From: Vibrio splendidus | Lineage (GTDB): Bacteria; Pseudomonadota; Gammaproteobacteria; Enterobacterales; Vibrionaceae | Direction: 5' to 3' | NCBI RefSeq assembly: GCF_003345295.1 | Contig: NZ_CP031056.1 | Span: forward strand, 930,001-994,000 | DNA length: 64,000 bases | Part shown: positions 35,623-44,194 of the stretch, piece after piece | How positions within the stretch are numbered: the first letter of the stretch is position 1 | Layout: each line of letters begins with the position of its first letter | The notes under the pieces: model-generated | The model's input: only the letters and a program-made list of their open reading frames with translations | Told to the model about the DNA's origin: nothing | Database searches by the model: none | Position numbers and translations under genes: made by a program

Positions 35623-36515
35623 TCGCTCGTAGAGCTTAGATGCTCCGCAAGAAAATCGATAAAAACTCGAATTCGTTGGGGCAAATATTCACTCGCATGA
35701 TACACCGCGTACATGGGTAAGTAGTTGTTGCTCCATTGTTCTAATAACTGCGTTAATTCCCCATTCTCTACAAATTCTTTGCCCATCCAATCCGGTAAAG
35801 CAACCACACCTAAACCTTGTCTAGCCATTTTAAGTAACATTTCTGGGCTATCTGATGTGAAGATTTGATTCACTTTCACACTGCTGAATTGGCGGTTTTT
35901 ATCCGTAAAGCGCCACTCGTTAGCGGGGCTCATTAGTGAATAAGTTAGACAATGGTGTTTATTAAGTTCTTGTGGGTGTTTCGGTATTCCGTGCTTGTGG
36001 AGGTAGTTTGGTGATGCGAAATATTGAACGTTGTTATTGAATAGGAATCGAGCCTTTAAACCGGAATCTTTGAGCTGTGATGCTCGAATCGCAACATCAA
36101 TATTATGTTCATTGAGGTTAATTATACGGTCGTCGACGCTAAGGTTAATGCGGATACCCGGATGTTGCTCAATGAACGCTTGGAGCAGCTCGCTAAGTAA
36201 CATTGATGAAAAGGCGCTGGGCGCGGATATTTTCAATTCACCTTCTACAGACTCGGTTTCTCGCTTGAGCTGACTTTCTATTGCTGACATTTCTTCTAGG
36301 AAGCGGACACAATAAGTGAGGTAGTCTTTGCCTGCATGGGTTAGGGATATTTTGCGACTGTTTCGCTGAAACAACGTCATTGCCAAATCATTTTCTAACC
36401 ACGCAATCTTTTTACTGACGGCACTTTGTGTCATGTCGAGTTTATTGGCAGTAGCAGTAAAGCTATTCAGCTGCGCAGTTTCCACGAAGATACGAATACA
36501 CTCAATTTTATCCAT
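35619..36515 (-). CDS. LysR-family transcriptional regulator
   Basis: This 298-residue regulator has an N-terminal HTH (SFTATANKLDMTQSAVSKKIAWLE) and an effector-binding domain from about residue 90, close to the large group with D-R-I-I-N-L. I use ATG 36515 (MDKIECIRIF), because the longer frame to 36557 adds a non-family leader. It is divergent from the DoxX-like gene 142 bases away and may regulate it. Confidence 0.87.
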   Translation of the reverse strand: MDKIECIRIFVETAQLNSFTATANKLDMTQSAVSKKIAWLENDLAMTLFQRNSRKISLTHAGKDYLTYCVRFLEEMSAIESQLKRETESVEGELKISAPSAFSSMLLSELLQAFIEQHPGIRINLSVDDRIINLNEHNIDVAIRASQLKDSGLKARFLFNNNVQYFASPNYLHKHGIPKHPQELNKHHCLTYSLMSPANEWRFTDKNRQFSSVKVNQIFTSDSPEMLLKMARQGLGVVALPDWMGKEFVENGELTQLLEQWSNNYLPMYAVYHASEYLPQRIRVFIDFLAEHLSSTSD

Positions 36516-36656
36516 TGTACTTGCCTTATGTCTGCTATCTAAACTTAAACATTCCAAATTGGAATCTTAAGTATCATAAAATTAGCATTTATCGTTCGAT
36601 TTATGAATGCTTAAATAATCCCACTGACGTTAATAACTCTTAAGAAAGGTGGCAAT

Positions 36657-37016
36657 ATGATTTCGGTGGTGAGTGTATTACTAGTGGCGTTCTTTTTATT
36701 GGCAAGCTCAATCAAGATACTTGCTTGGCAGCGTAAAGTGTTTGAAATTCAGCTTGGTTTCTTTAGAAGCTATGGCTTGAATAGAATGATCATGTTTCTC
36801 GTGGGGTTAGTCGAATTGACAGGAGCGGCTCTTTTGATTTTAGCCCTATGTGACATCTCACCAGAACATACTCAATTGATGGGTGGTGCAATATTGGGGG
36901 CTACTTCGATAGGGGCGCTTTATTTCCACTTACGCTTTGATACTTGGAAGGACGGTATTCCCGCGATGGTCACTTTATTGTGTTCAAGCTTTTTAGTCTT
37001 AGATTTCTGGTACTAA
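36657..37016 (+). CDS. DoxX-like membrane protein
   Basis: This 119-residue protein has four hydrophobic segments with FFLLASSIKILAWQ and FLVGLVELTGAALLI, typical of DoxX_2/DoxX-like proteins (PF13564). These are predicted redox-linked or quinone-related membrane proteins of unknown activity. It lies divergent from a LysR gene that could control it. AAGAAAGGTGG precedes the ATG. Confidence 0.78.
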   Translation: MISVVSVLLVAFFLLASSIKILAWQRKVFEIQLGFFRSYGLNRMIMFLVGLVELTGAALLILALCDISPEHTQLMGGAILGATSIGALYFHLRFDTWKDGIPAMVTLLCSSFLVLDFWY

Positions 37017-37068
37017 TGTCTTGGTCTTTCGACCGAGGGTTGAAAGCTTATTTACAGGACATTTGAGA

Positions 37069-37094
37069 AGCGTAGGGCTCGAAAGCCCCACGCT
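37069..37094. terminator. Hairpin between DoxX-like and RluA-like genes
   Basis: AGCGT-A-GGGCT pairs with AGCCC-C-ACGCT around CGAA, one mismatch. The stem is strong but T runs are poor, so function as terminator of either convergent gene is likely but not sure. Confidence 0.55.
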
Positions 37095-37104
37095 AAAGAT
37101 TGGA

Positions 37105-38787
37105 TTAAAACTCAGAAGGCACTTCAAACTCGATCCACTCGCCAGTTGTAGGGTGAATCAGTTTTAGGTAGCCCGCATGAAGGTGTAAGCGCTCACGTTT
37201 GTAACCATAGAGATCATCACCTCGGATTGGTACACCAAGGCCCGACGGGTGAGCGCAATGCACGCGTAGCTGATGGGTGCGTCCTGTTTTCGGATACAGA
37301 TGAACCTTGGTTTTGCCATTGTTGGTGCTGACCGCTTCCCAATGAGTTTCAGCGTTACGTCCATGTTGATGGCAAACCAGTTGTCTTGGTCTGTCTGTGA
37401 TGTCACCGCGCAAAGGCAGGCTAATATCGCCAGATTTGCCGTCGATTTCACCATCTAACAGAGCTGTATATCGTTTCTCTACGGTTCTATCTATGAATTG
37501 CTTCTGGATGTGTTTATTAGACTCTGCGGTCAGTGCCAAAATCAATAATCCAGACGTCGACATGTCTAATCTATGGATGATCAAAGGCCCTGTCGCATTC
37601 GGGTAACGCGCTTTAATGCGTGTATAAACCGAGTCTTCGATAAACTTACCGGGAACCGACAAGAACTCTTCAGGCTTATTTACTACTACGATTTCTTCGT
37701 CTTCATAAACAATATCAAAAGACTTACCTACAGCAGGGTTCACGATAAGCGGGTTATCTTCTAGTTCAATACCACTCAGCTGGTGGTCGAGGACCTCAAA
37801 GCTTTTGCTCTGACAAACAGGGTAGAGGTTTGCGTGTTGTCGAATGATATCTGTAGGTGGTAATCCCCACCAAAACTCAGACAATGCTAACGGTTTAAAT
37901 CCGTGTTCAAACGCAAAGTTAAGCAGCTTAGGTAGGCAACAGTCGCCAGAGCCTTCAAGAGCGTCTTTGCCATCTAACAATTCAAGCAGGTTCTTTGATT
38001 CGAGTGCTTGGTTGATAAAGCGATAATGGAACAAACGTTGCGCTTCTAATTCGGCTGAGATCGCTTGGTACTCTTGCTTGCGGCTCTTAAGTTCGCTTTC
38101 GATAGCATCAACTTGCAACTGGCGTTCTGCGATCTTTTGTTTCCACTCGATACGGAGCGCTTTTAGGTCGCGCTTCTCTTGGCTGCTTTGATTACCTAAT
38201 TGTTTAAGCAGGTCAGCGGCTGAATCAAGATTCCCCAACGCTTTCTCTTGATTGGCTTTTTCTCTTAGAATCGTACGCTCAGCCTTGTTAGCAGCCATTG
38301 CGATCTGAAATGCTTCAACTGCTTTACTCGCATCGTTTTTGAGTTCATTTAGGCTTGATGTCAATTCATCTAGGTTATGCGATTGTTTTAGTTTTTCAAT
38401 GTCATCCGCTAGTTGCGATTGGCGAGCGAGGTTTGCACTGTTGTGAGATTGAAACTGTTCTGAATCGAAGGCTGGTGGAACAAAGTTAATGTTGTTTAAC
38501 TGGGAGTCCAAAGACGAATCTAACTGCAAACCTGAAAATGCAGAAAGGTAGCCTAGCTCCTGAGTTGTTGGATCCTGAACAAGAAGTACGGCATAGAGGT
38601 TGCCTTGCGATGTTTCATTCACACCACAGTCGAGCAGTGACTGTTGAAGCTGCAGCATTGCTAAATTACACATTGGGTGCGGAGTATAGTAATACGGAAA
38701 CGTAAACCGAGTGGGTAGCGATAAGTCTTGGTTCGCTGGTTGGTTTAAAGCGTGCAGTGGTGTGTATTGAGCAAGGTTTGCTGACAT
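37105..38787 (-). CDS. RluA-family pseudouridine synthase with an extra N-terminal domain
   Basis: This 560-residue protein has an RluA-type catalytic part in its last 210 residues. The catalytic Asp motif is HRLDMSTSGLL and the RNA-binding part ends TGRTHQLRVHCAH. The N-terminal 330 residues include a long Lys/Glu-rich coiled coil (about 120-250) with no family synthase counterpart. A single-chain protein of this size is typical of Vibrio and some relatives. ATG 38787 is preferred to a TTG at 38796. It should modify uridines in rRNA or tRNA. The target is unknown. Confidence 0.85.
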   Translation of the reverse strand: MSANLAQYTPLHALNQPANQDLSLPTRFTFPYYYTPHPMCNLAMLQLQQSLLDCGVNETSQGNLYAVLLVQDPTTQELGYLSAFSGLQLDSSLDSQLNNINFVPPAFDSEQFQSHNSANLARQSQLADDIEKLKQSHNLDELTSSLNELKNDASKAVEAFQIAMAANKAERTILREKANQEKALGNLDSAADLLKQLGNQSSQEKRDLKALRIEWKQKIAERQLQVDAIESELKSRKQEYQAISAELEAQRLFHYRFINQALESKNLLELLDGKDALEGSGDCCLPKLLNFAFEHGFKPLALSEFWWGLPPTDIIRQHANLYPVCQSKSFEVLDHQLSGIELEDNPLIVNPAVGKSFDIVYEDEEIVVVNKPEEFLSVPGKFIEDSVYTRIKARYPNATGPLIIHRLDMSTSGLLILALTAESNKHIQKQFIDRTVEKRYTALLDGEIDGKSGDISLPLRGDITDRPRQLVCHQHGRNAETHWEAVSTNNGKTKVHLYPKTGRTHQLRVHCAHPSGLGVPIRGDDLYGYKRERLHLHAGYLKLIHPTTGEWIEFEVPSEF

Positions 38788-38938
38788 GAAAATCAAACTC
38801 TATGGCTGTTCAGTTAGAGTTCGGTATTGTTGTCGAAATGAAGGCAAATGAGAAGCCAAAGCGAAAGATAAATCGGCTTTGGCTTCATTTAGTTGCTTGT
38901 GCTTATCCTAAGCGCGTCCGAGCTTGATTGAAACTCGA

Positions 38939-39559
38939 TCAGCTCGAGTGTTCTAGCTCTACTTGCTCTGCTTTTTGGTAAGCAGGGTGGTCAGCCAAAA
39001 GCTTACCGTATTTAGCAATGTTAGGGTAAAGCGCAGTTGCACCAAAGTTACCAACGATTTCTACGATGAACGACATCATAAAGTCTGCGCCTGTTAGTGT
39101 GTCTGCAACCAAGTAGGTTTTACCTTCAAGAGCATTATTCACGTAAGTTAAGATCTTTTGGTTTTCATCGTCAGCGTAGCCGCCAAGGAAATTAGTCTCG
39201 CAACCGTCTTTCATTACAAAGATCTTAAGCAACATTGGCAAAATACCTGAGCTTTCAGCGAAGTGAAGCCATTGAGAATATTCTACGTAGTCTGCGGTGC
39301 CGCGTGTAGGTGCGAACTTACCCTGACCGTATTTGTCGATTAGGTACTCCGTGATCGCGCCAGATTCAGTGATCACGATGCCATCGTCTTCAATGACAGG
39401 AGATTTACCCAATGGGTGAACGGACTTAAGCTCTGGTGGCGCAAGAAAAGTGACACTGTCTCGTTGGTATGGTTTGATTTGGTAATCTACACCAAGCTCT
39501 TCCAACAGCCAGATGATGCGCTTTGAGCGTGATTTATTCAGGTGATGCAAAGTAATCAT
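38939..39559 (-). CDS. Glutathione S-transferase family protein
   Basis: This 206-residue protein has an N-terminal thioredoxin-like GST domain (HHLNKSRSKRIIWLLEELGVDY, then a cis-Pro SPV and ESGAITEYL) and an all-alpha C-terminal domain. The catalytic residue is likely a Ser near the N terminus, as in beta/theta GSTs. It lies 38 bases after the CurA-like reductase gene and is probably cotranscribed, both under the TetR repressor at 40768. Confidence 0.88.
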   Translation of the reverse strand: MITLHHLNKSRSKRIIWLLEELGVDYQIKPYQRDSVTFLAPPELKSVHPLGKSPVIEDDGIVITESGAITEYLIDKYGQGKFAPTRGTADYVEYSQWLHFAESSGILPMLLKIFVMKDGCETNFLGGYADDENQKILTYVNNALEGKTYLVADTLTGADFMMSFIVEIVGNFGATALYPNIAKYGKLLADHPAYQKAEQVELEHSS

Positions 39560-39597
39560 GATTCTACCTAGTTAACTAACGGGTTCAGTTTTTGAAT

Positions 39598-40629
39598 TTA
39601 TTTAGCTTCGTTTGTTTTGATAACAAGCTTACCGAAGTTTTGGCCTTCTAATAGACCCATGAATGCTTGTGGCGCCTCGTCTAGACCTTCAATTAGGTGC
39701 TCACGATAGTGCATCTTGCCTTGAGACAACCATTCTGTCATTTGAACAGCAAACTCGTTATAACGGTGCGCGTAGTCATCAAAGATAATGAAGCCTTGCA
39801 TCTTAATACGCTTGACCAGCAGCGTACCCATAAGGCTAGACATGCGATCCGGGCCTTCAGGCAGTGATGTCGCATTGTATTGAGAGATAAGGCCACATAC
39901 AGGAATACGAGCACCGGTGTTAAGCAATGGCATTACGGCATCGAAAACCTTGCCGCCAACGTTTTCAAAATAAACGTCGATGCCGTTGTCACATGCTTTA
40001 GCCAGTTGTTCCGCGAAGTCGTCAGCTTTGTGGTCGATACATTCGTCAAAGCCAAGCACGTCTTTCGCGTACTGACACTTCTCTTGACCACCCGCAATGC
40101 CGATAACACGACAGCCTTTTAGTTTGCCGATTTGTCCAACGGTTGCGCCTACTGCACCTGTTGCCGCCGCAACGACTAGCGTGTCGCCTTGTTTAGGTTG
40201 GCCGATATCAAGCAAACCCATGTAAGCCGTAAAGCCAGGCATACCCATAATGCCAAGTGCATAAGAAGGGTGCGTTGGTTCTTTGCCTAGTTTGATGAGG
40301 CCTTCACCGTTAGACACACCAAGATCTTGCCAACCAGTGTAAGCCAGTACCCACTCGCCAATTTCGTAATCAGCGTGGTTTGATTCTTCAACCTGACATA
40401 CGGTTGCACCAACCATCACTTCATCAATCGCAACTGGGTCTGCGTAAGATTTAGCATCGCTCATACGACCACGCATGTATGGGTCTAGAGAAAGATAAAC
40501 TGAGCGAAGTAACATCTCGCCATCTTGAATTGTTGGTGCGGCTACTGACTCTAAACGGAAGTTATCTTGAGTCGGTGCGCCAACTGGGCGAGAAGCCAAT
40601 ACGATGCGGCGATTGTCTTGTTGAGTCAT
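39598..40629 (-). CDS. NADP-dependent zinc-free reductase, CurA/YncB-like
   Basis: This 343-residue medium-chain reductase without zinc ligands has a Rossmann motif (AATGAVGATVGQIGKLKGC). GGKVFDAVMPLLN and MTQQDNRRIVLASRPVGAPT are like E. coli CurA. These enzymes reduce alpha,beta-unsaturated ketones such as curcumin or toxic enones. With the GST next to it and a TetR regulator, the pair looks like an electrophile-detoxification unit. A palindrome for the regulator stands in its promoter. Confidence 0.9.
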   Translation of the reverse strand: MTQQDNRRIVLASRPVGAPTQDNFRLESVAAPTIQDGEMLLRSVYLSLDPYMRGRMSDAKSYADPVAIDEVMVGATVCQVEESNHADYEIGEWVLAYTGWQDLGVSNGEGLIKLGKEPTHPSYALGIMGMPGFTAYMGLLDIGQPKQGDTLVVAAATGAVGATVGQIGKLKGCRVIGIAGGQEKCQYAKDVLGFDECIDHKADDFAEQLAKACDNGIDVYFENVGGKVFDAVMPLLNTGARIPVCGLISQYNATSLPEGPDRMSSLMGTLLVKRIKMQGFIIFDDYAHRYNEFAVQMTEWLSQGKMHYREHLIEGLDEAPQAFMGLLEGQNFGKLVIKTNEAK

Positions 40630-40666
40630 TGGATATCCTTAATTTTATATTATGTTTATTTGGAAT

Positions 40667-40681
40667 TAGACCAGTCGTCTA
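40667..40681. promoter_or_regulatory. TetR-family operator in the curA-gst promoter
   Basis: TAGACCAGTCGTCTA is an inverted repeat TAGAC-N5-GTCTA about 38 bases before the reductase start. The same sequence stands in the promoter of the regulator gene at 41380-41394, so it is very likely the binding site. Confidence 0.8.
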
Positions 40682-40767
40682 GTCTTGTTGTCTAAAAATC
40701 CCGCCGTCATCAAATTGATAAGAGGGCGGGTTATCTGTCGTTAATAAAGACTAAACACAGTACGTGG

Positions 40768-41358
40768 TTAGTTTTTACCTTTTAAAATCTGTTGGGTTAG
40801 GTTTAAAGCTGATTCTAAGCTGCTTGAGCTCTGGCTTAGTTTGCTCAACAAACTTGCGCCCAACCACATAGAATATAGATTTTGAGCGGTTTCTTGGCTG
40901 TCTTCAACTTTAATGGAGCCATCTTCAATACCACCAGCAACACAGTGTTGTATCGTAGAGGTCACTTTTTCAGCCCCTTTTAGTAAGGCTTGACGCATAG
41001 GATCAGAAAGATCAGAAACTTCAGCGCTGAGCTTAACGACTAAGCATTTATGAGCGTTACAGGTACCGTTTTCAATCTGTGACCATCGAGTGAAATAACT
41101 GATGATTCTCTGGTAATGGTTTCCTTCGCCATGAACCAAAATAGTTTCAACTCTGCTGATGTAGGTCTCAAAATAGTGTTGGATCAGAGCCTCGCCAAAT
41201 TGCTCTTTCGATTTAAAGTAGTGGTAAAACGACCCTTTCGGCACGTCCGCTTCTTTAAGCAATTGCGATAAGCCAACGCCGTTAAAGCCGTTGTTCACTA
41301 TTAATTGGTAGCCAACATCTAAAACATGCAGGCGTGTGTCATTCGTTTTTTCGTTCAT
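40768..41358 (-). CDS. TetR-family repressor of the CurA-GST unit
   Basis: This 196-residue protein has an N-terminal TetR HTH (GVGLSQLLKEADVPKGSFYHYFKSKEQF) and a C-terminal domain like the NemR/AcuR group, with Cys residues (NAHKCLVVK near residue 105) that could sense electrophiles. It lies upstream of and codirectional with curA-gst but has its own promoter, as shown by the two identical operators. I infer that it represses itself and curA-gst, and that reactive compounds relieve it. Confidence 0.88.
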   Translation of the reverse strand: MNEKTNDTRLHVLDVGYQLIVNNGFNGVGLSQLLKEADVPKGSFYHYFKSKEQFGEALIQHYFETYISRVETILVHGEGNHYQRIISYFTRWSQIENGTCNAHKCLVVKLSAEVSDLSDPMRQALLKGAEKVTSTIQHCVAGGIEDGSIKVEDSQETAQNLYSMWLGASLLSKLSQSSSSLESALNLTQQILKGKN

Positions 41359-41379
41359 GGGCAGTACTATAATTTAAAT

Positions 41380-41394
41380 TAGACCAGTCGTCTA
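41380..41394. promoter_or_regulatory. TetR-family operator in the regulator promoter
   Basis: It has the same TAGACCAGTCGTCTA core as 40667-40681, with identical flanking ATTAGACC...TAGT. Its centre lies about 30 bases upstream of the TetR start. Confidence 0.8.
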
Positions 41395-41483
41395 GTGGTC
41401 GATTTTTGAGGGTATATTTGGTCGTTGTTAAAGTAGCTAAATAGCCAAAGTGCCAAAGTGCTTTCAAATGTTCACATATAAAA

Positions 41484-41516
41484 AAGCCCCAACATAGCTT
41501 GTATGTTGGGGCTTAT
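41484..41516 (-). terminator. Terminator after the FKBP gene
   Basis: AAGCCCCAACATA pairs perfectly with TATGTTGGGGCTT around GCTTG. It suits the minus strand, where A on the plus strand becomes a T run. Confidence 0.85.
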
Positions 41517-41530
41517 ATCAGTCACTTCGG

Positions 41531-42004
41531 TTATTTGATAGAGATTAACTCAACATCAAAAATCAGAGTTGATGACGGTGGGATAGGGCCTGAACCGCCC
41601 TTACCGTAAGCCAATTGGCTCGGAATAAACAGGCGAACTTTTTGGCCTTCAACCATGTAAGTCAAACCTTCTTGCCAGCCTTTGATTACTTGCTTAAGAG
41701 CAAATGAGATTGGCTCGCCGCGCTCAACAGAGCTGTCGAAAACAGTGCCGTCGATAAGTGTACCGTGGTAGTGAACCGTTACTTTACTGTTCTTAGTTGG
41801 GTGCTCTGTGCCTGTACCTTCTTCAAGTACAAGGTATTGAAGACCGCTTTCAGTCGTAACAACCCCTTCTTTAGCACCGTTTTCGACAAGAAACTGTTGG
41901 CCTTGCTCGATATTTTCTTCGCCAGATTTATGATTCATCCAAGTGCGGTAGATCATGAAGCCAGCCAAAATAAAGACAATGACCGGGATGATAAATTTAG
42001 ACAT
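41531..42004 (-). CDS. FKBP-type peptidyl-prolyl isomerase, membrane anchored
   Basis: This 157-residue protein has one N-terminal membrane segment (about 5-20) and an FKBP domain from about residue 55 (SKVTVHYHGTLIDGTVFDSSVERGEPISFAL, then VIKGWQEGL and FIPSQLAYG). FKBP enzymes speed up proline isomerisation in protein folding. The single anchor suggests it works in the periplasm. Its gene neighbour is a DsbA-like lipoprotein, so both may help periplasmic folding. Confidence 0.9.
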   Translation of the reverse strand: MSKFIIPVIVFILAGFMIYRTWMNHKSGEENIEQGQQFLVENGAKEGVVTTESGLQYLVLEEGTGTEHPTKNSKVTVHYHGTLIDGTVFDSSVERGEPISFALKQVIKGWQEGLTYMVEGQKVRLFIPSQLAYGKGGSGPIPPSSTLIFDVELISIK

Positions 42005-42099
42005 AGTAAAACCTATTTATAGTTAATGCTGTATTTCATAGTTAATGCAGAATTTCGCAGTTAATACAGAGTGTGTTAATCAATGGGCTAAAGCCGTGA

Positions 42100-42726
42100 T
42101 TAGGGTTGAGTCAAAAGGTAGTTGATCGTTTTTGCGATGCCAGCAACATCTTGGTGACCTGCAGTGAGTACTTGGTATTTACCGTTGATGATAAATGTTG
42201 GTACTGAGTTGATTTGACCTTTTACTGAGATCTCTTCTGCTTTCTTAACGTAGTCAAATAGAGCAACTTGCTGTTCTTTATTCAGTTGGTATGGGCTAAC
42301 CAAACCACGAGAAGTGAACGCTGTCTCTAGTGCTTGTTGACGCTGTTCTGGCGTTGCATCTGCACCCATTTGAACGGCACCAAATAGGTCGTCCATGAAC
42401 GCGTGGTCAGGTGTCGCGTCAAGTTGCATCACTGCTGTGTAGTAGATCATTGCGCTGATTTGAGCACTTTCATTGAACGTTACGTGCATCTTGCCAATAG
42501 TTTGGTCTGTTAGCGACTCAATCTCTGGAATTGCACTTTCCATTTGACGACAGTGACCACAGTTTAAAGAGAAGATTTCAGTGATCGGAGACAGGTTAAA
42601 TTCAGTTAGAGCAGTAGGAAGTGCTTCGTATTGAACGCCTTTCTGTGGCTCGTCTGTTTCACTACAACCCGCAATAATAAGTACGGCAGCGAGTGCTGTG
42701 ATGAATTTAGTAAATGGTTTAAACAT
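42100..42726 (-). CDS. DsbA-like thiol-disulfide lipoprotein with CGHC active site
   Basis: This 208-residue protein has a lipobox LIIAGC (Cys21) in place of the usual soluble signal peptide of DsbA. A thioredoxin fold with the alpha-helical insert follows. The active site is C56-G-H-C59, and cis-Pro is in NSVPTFI. E. coli DsbA has CPHC; CGHC is the sequence of eukaryotic PDI. It should catalyse disulfide formation from an outer- or inner-membrane anchor. Residue 22 is Ser, which favours the outer membrane. It lies next to the FKBP gene. Confidence 0.88.
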   Translation of the reverse strand: MFKPFTKFITALAAVLIIAGCSETDEPQKGVQYEALPTALTEFNLSPITEIFSLNCGHCRQMESAIPEIESLTDQTIGKMHVTFNESAQISAMIYYTAVMQLDATPDHAFMDDLFGAVQMGADATPEQRQQALETAFTSRGLVSPYQLNKEQQVALFDYVKKAEEISVKGQINSVPTFIINGKYQVLTAGHQDVAGIAKTINYLLTQP

Positions 42727-42979
42727 AATGTTTGCTCTAGCGTTGAGAAGTCGTGAGATTCTAACTATTTAGTACGAATTGGAAAACAATTATAAGGTAA
42801 ATAAATGCAAACAGTTGGAACTAGCGGGTGATGACAGGCTAGTTGACGGTTAACTGTGATCAAAAGCACTTTTTTGGGATGTGCTTTCTTTTCGTATAAA
42901 GTTTTTGTCTAAAGTTTTTCCCTCGGTGCCGATATAGACATTAGTGAATGGTTTATCTGCATGAGTGGTTGGTGAAGTA

Positions 42980-43633
42980 ATGAGATATTTAGCGATAATG
43001 TTAAGCATAGCTTTGGCAGGGTGTGAAACGACGTTACCAACGGGTATGTTAGGTGACGATCTGCTAGAAACTGCTCCGCAAACCGATTACGACCTTATGC
43101 ATCCTGAATGGGGTGTGGTTCAAACGACATCTGTAGCGAGCAATCGCAGTTACTCAGTCCAGAACAGCACTCATCAACAAAAAACCATCACAACCAACTA
43201 TGGACGTGGTGTCTCGACTAATGACCCACTGGAAGTTTTTTTAAGACAAAACCGTATCGACTTTGAAGTACTGCCGGGCAACCATGTGATGGTAAAGCTG
43301 GAACAGCACGTGAACTTTAAAACGGGTTCGGCATTCCCTGAACCAGCCTACAATCAATGGCTGGATACTTTAGGCAGTTACCTTTCTCAACGCCAAGACA
43401 TTGATGTGGTGATTGAGGGCCATACTGATAACACGGGCAGTGATCGTGTTAATGATCCGCTTTCTGAGCTACGTGCAAAAGAAGTGAAAGCGCGCTTGGA
43501 AAGTAACTATGTTTCGAGTCGTGCTATTTACACTCGCGGCTTTGGCGAATACGTACCTGCTTGTACTAACGCTTCTCCGCAAGGCAAGGCGTGTAATCGC
43601 CGTGTAGAATTGATGCTGATTGTGTCGAAGTAG
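42980..43633 (+). CDS. OmpA-family lipoprotein
   Basis: This 217-residue protein has a lipobox IALAGC near the N terminus and an OmpA C-terminal peptidoglycan-binding domain in its last 110 residues (FKTGSAFPEPAYNQW, VIEGHTDNTGS, LSELRAKEVKARLE, TRGFGEY and NRRVEL). I chose ATG 42980 instead of GTG 42965 because the signal peptide then starts normally. The region between, about residues 25-100, is unique. It probably ties the outer membrane to the cell wall. Monocistronic with its own terminator. Confidence 0.88.
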   Translation: MRYLAIMLSIALAGCETTLPTGMLGDDLLETAPQTDYDLMHPEWGVVQTTSVASNRSYSVQNSTHQQKTITTNYGRGVSTNDPLEVFLRQNRIDFEVLPGNHVMVKLEQHVNFKTGSAFPEPAYNQWLDTLGSYLSQRQDIDVVIEGHTDNTGSDRVNDPLSELRAKEVKARLESNYVSSRAIYTRGFGEYVPACTNASPQGKACNRRVELMLIVSK

Positions 43634-43687
43634 TCATTTGAGCTTTCTTCCCTAAATTGAAAGCGACGAGTTCCAAATAATAGACAT

Positions 43688-43718
43688 AAAAAATCCCTCA
43701 TATTTGAGGGATTTTTTG
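43688..43718. terminator. Terminator between OmpA-like and glutaredoxin-like genes
   Basis: AAATCCCTCA pairs with TGAGGGATTT around TATT and is followed by TTTT. The A run on the other side suits the reverse direction too. Confidence 0.9.
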
Positions 43719-43745
43719 TATCTGACTTTCGTTACGCAGGTTAGC

Positions 43746-44105
43746 TTATGCGAACTGCTTTTCTAAGTAAGTAACGATATCCGAAGATTCATACATCCAC
43801 TCAGTTTTGCCGTCTTTTTCGATACGTAGGCAAGGCACTTTAACGCGACCGCCACCAGCTTCAAGCTCTGCACGGTGTTGATCATTGTTCTTTGCATCAC
43901 GAAGTTCAAATTGAACCGATTGACGTTTCATCGCGCGGCGCACTTTTACACAAAATGGGCACGCTTCGAATTGGTATAACGTGTGCGTCTTTGCCTGCTC
44001 ATTCACTTTGCTTTGCTCTTCTTGAGAACGCTTCACACCACGTGGGCTGAATACAAAATTCAATAACAAGATGACACGACCTAAGAACCAACGGATAAAC
44101 TTCAT
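43746..44105 (-). CDS. Glutaredoxin-like protein with N-terminal membrane segment
   Basis: This 119-residue protein has a hydrophobic N-terminal segment (about 5-20), a charged linker and a glutaredoxin domain with active site CPFC and KVPCLRI (cis-Pro). ATG 44105 is preceded by GAGAGAG and gives a normal start, while the longer frame to 44183 does not. It probably reduces disulfides or binds glutathione at the cytosolic membrane face. It follows norR on the same strand, separated by 89 bases. Confidence 0.83.
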   Translation of the reverse strand: MKFIRWFLGRVILLLNFVFSPRGVKRSQEEQSKVNEQAKTHTLYQFEACPFCVKVRRAMKRQSVQFELRDAKNNDQHRAELEAGGGRVKVPCLRIEKDGKTEWMYESSDIVTYLEKQFA

Positions 44106-44194
44106 AACTCTCTCTACATATTTAAAATTAGCGTTACAATTTGCAGCATTATATACACAAGTTTTGCTAGATGCTCGCAACAAACCGCTAATAT

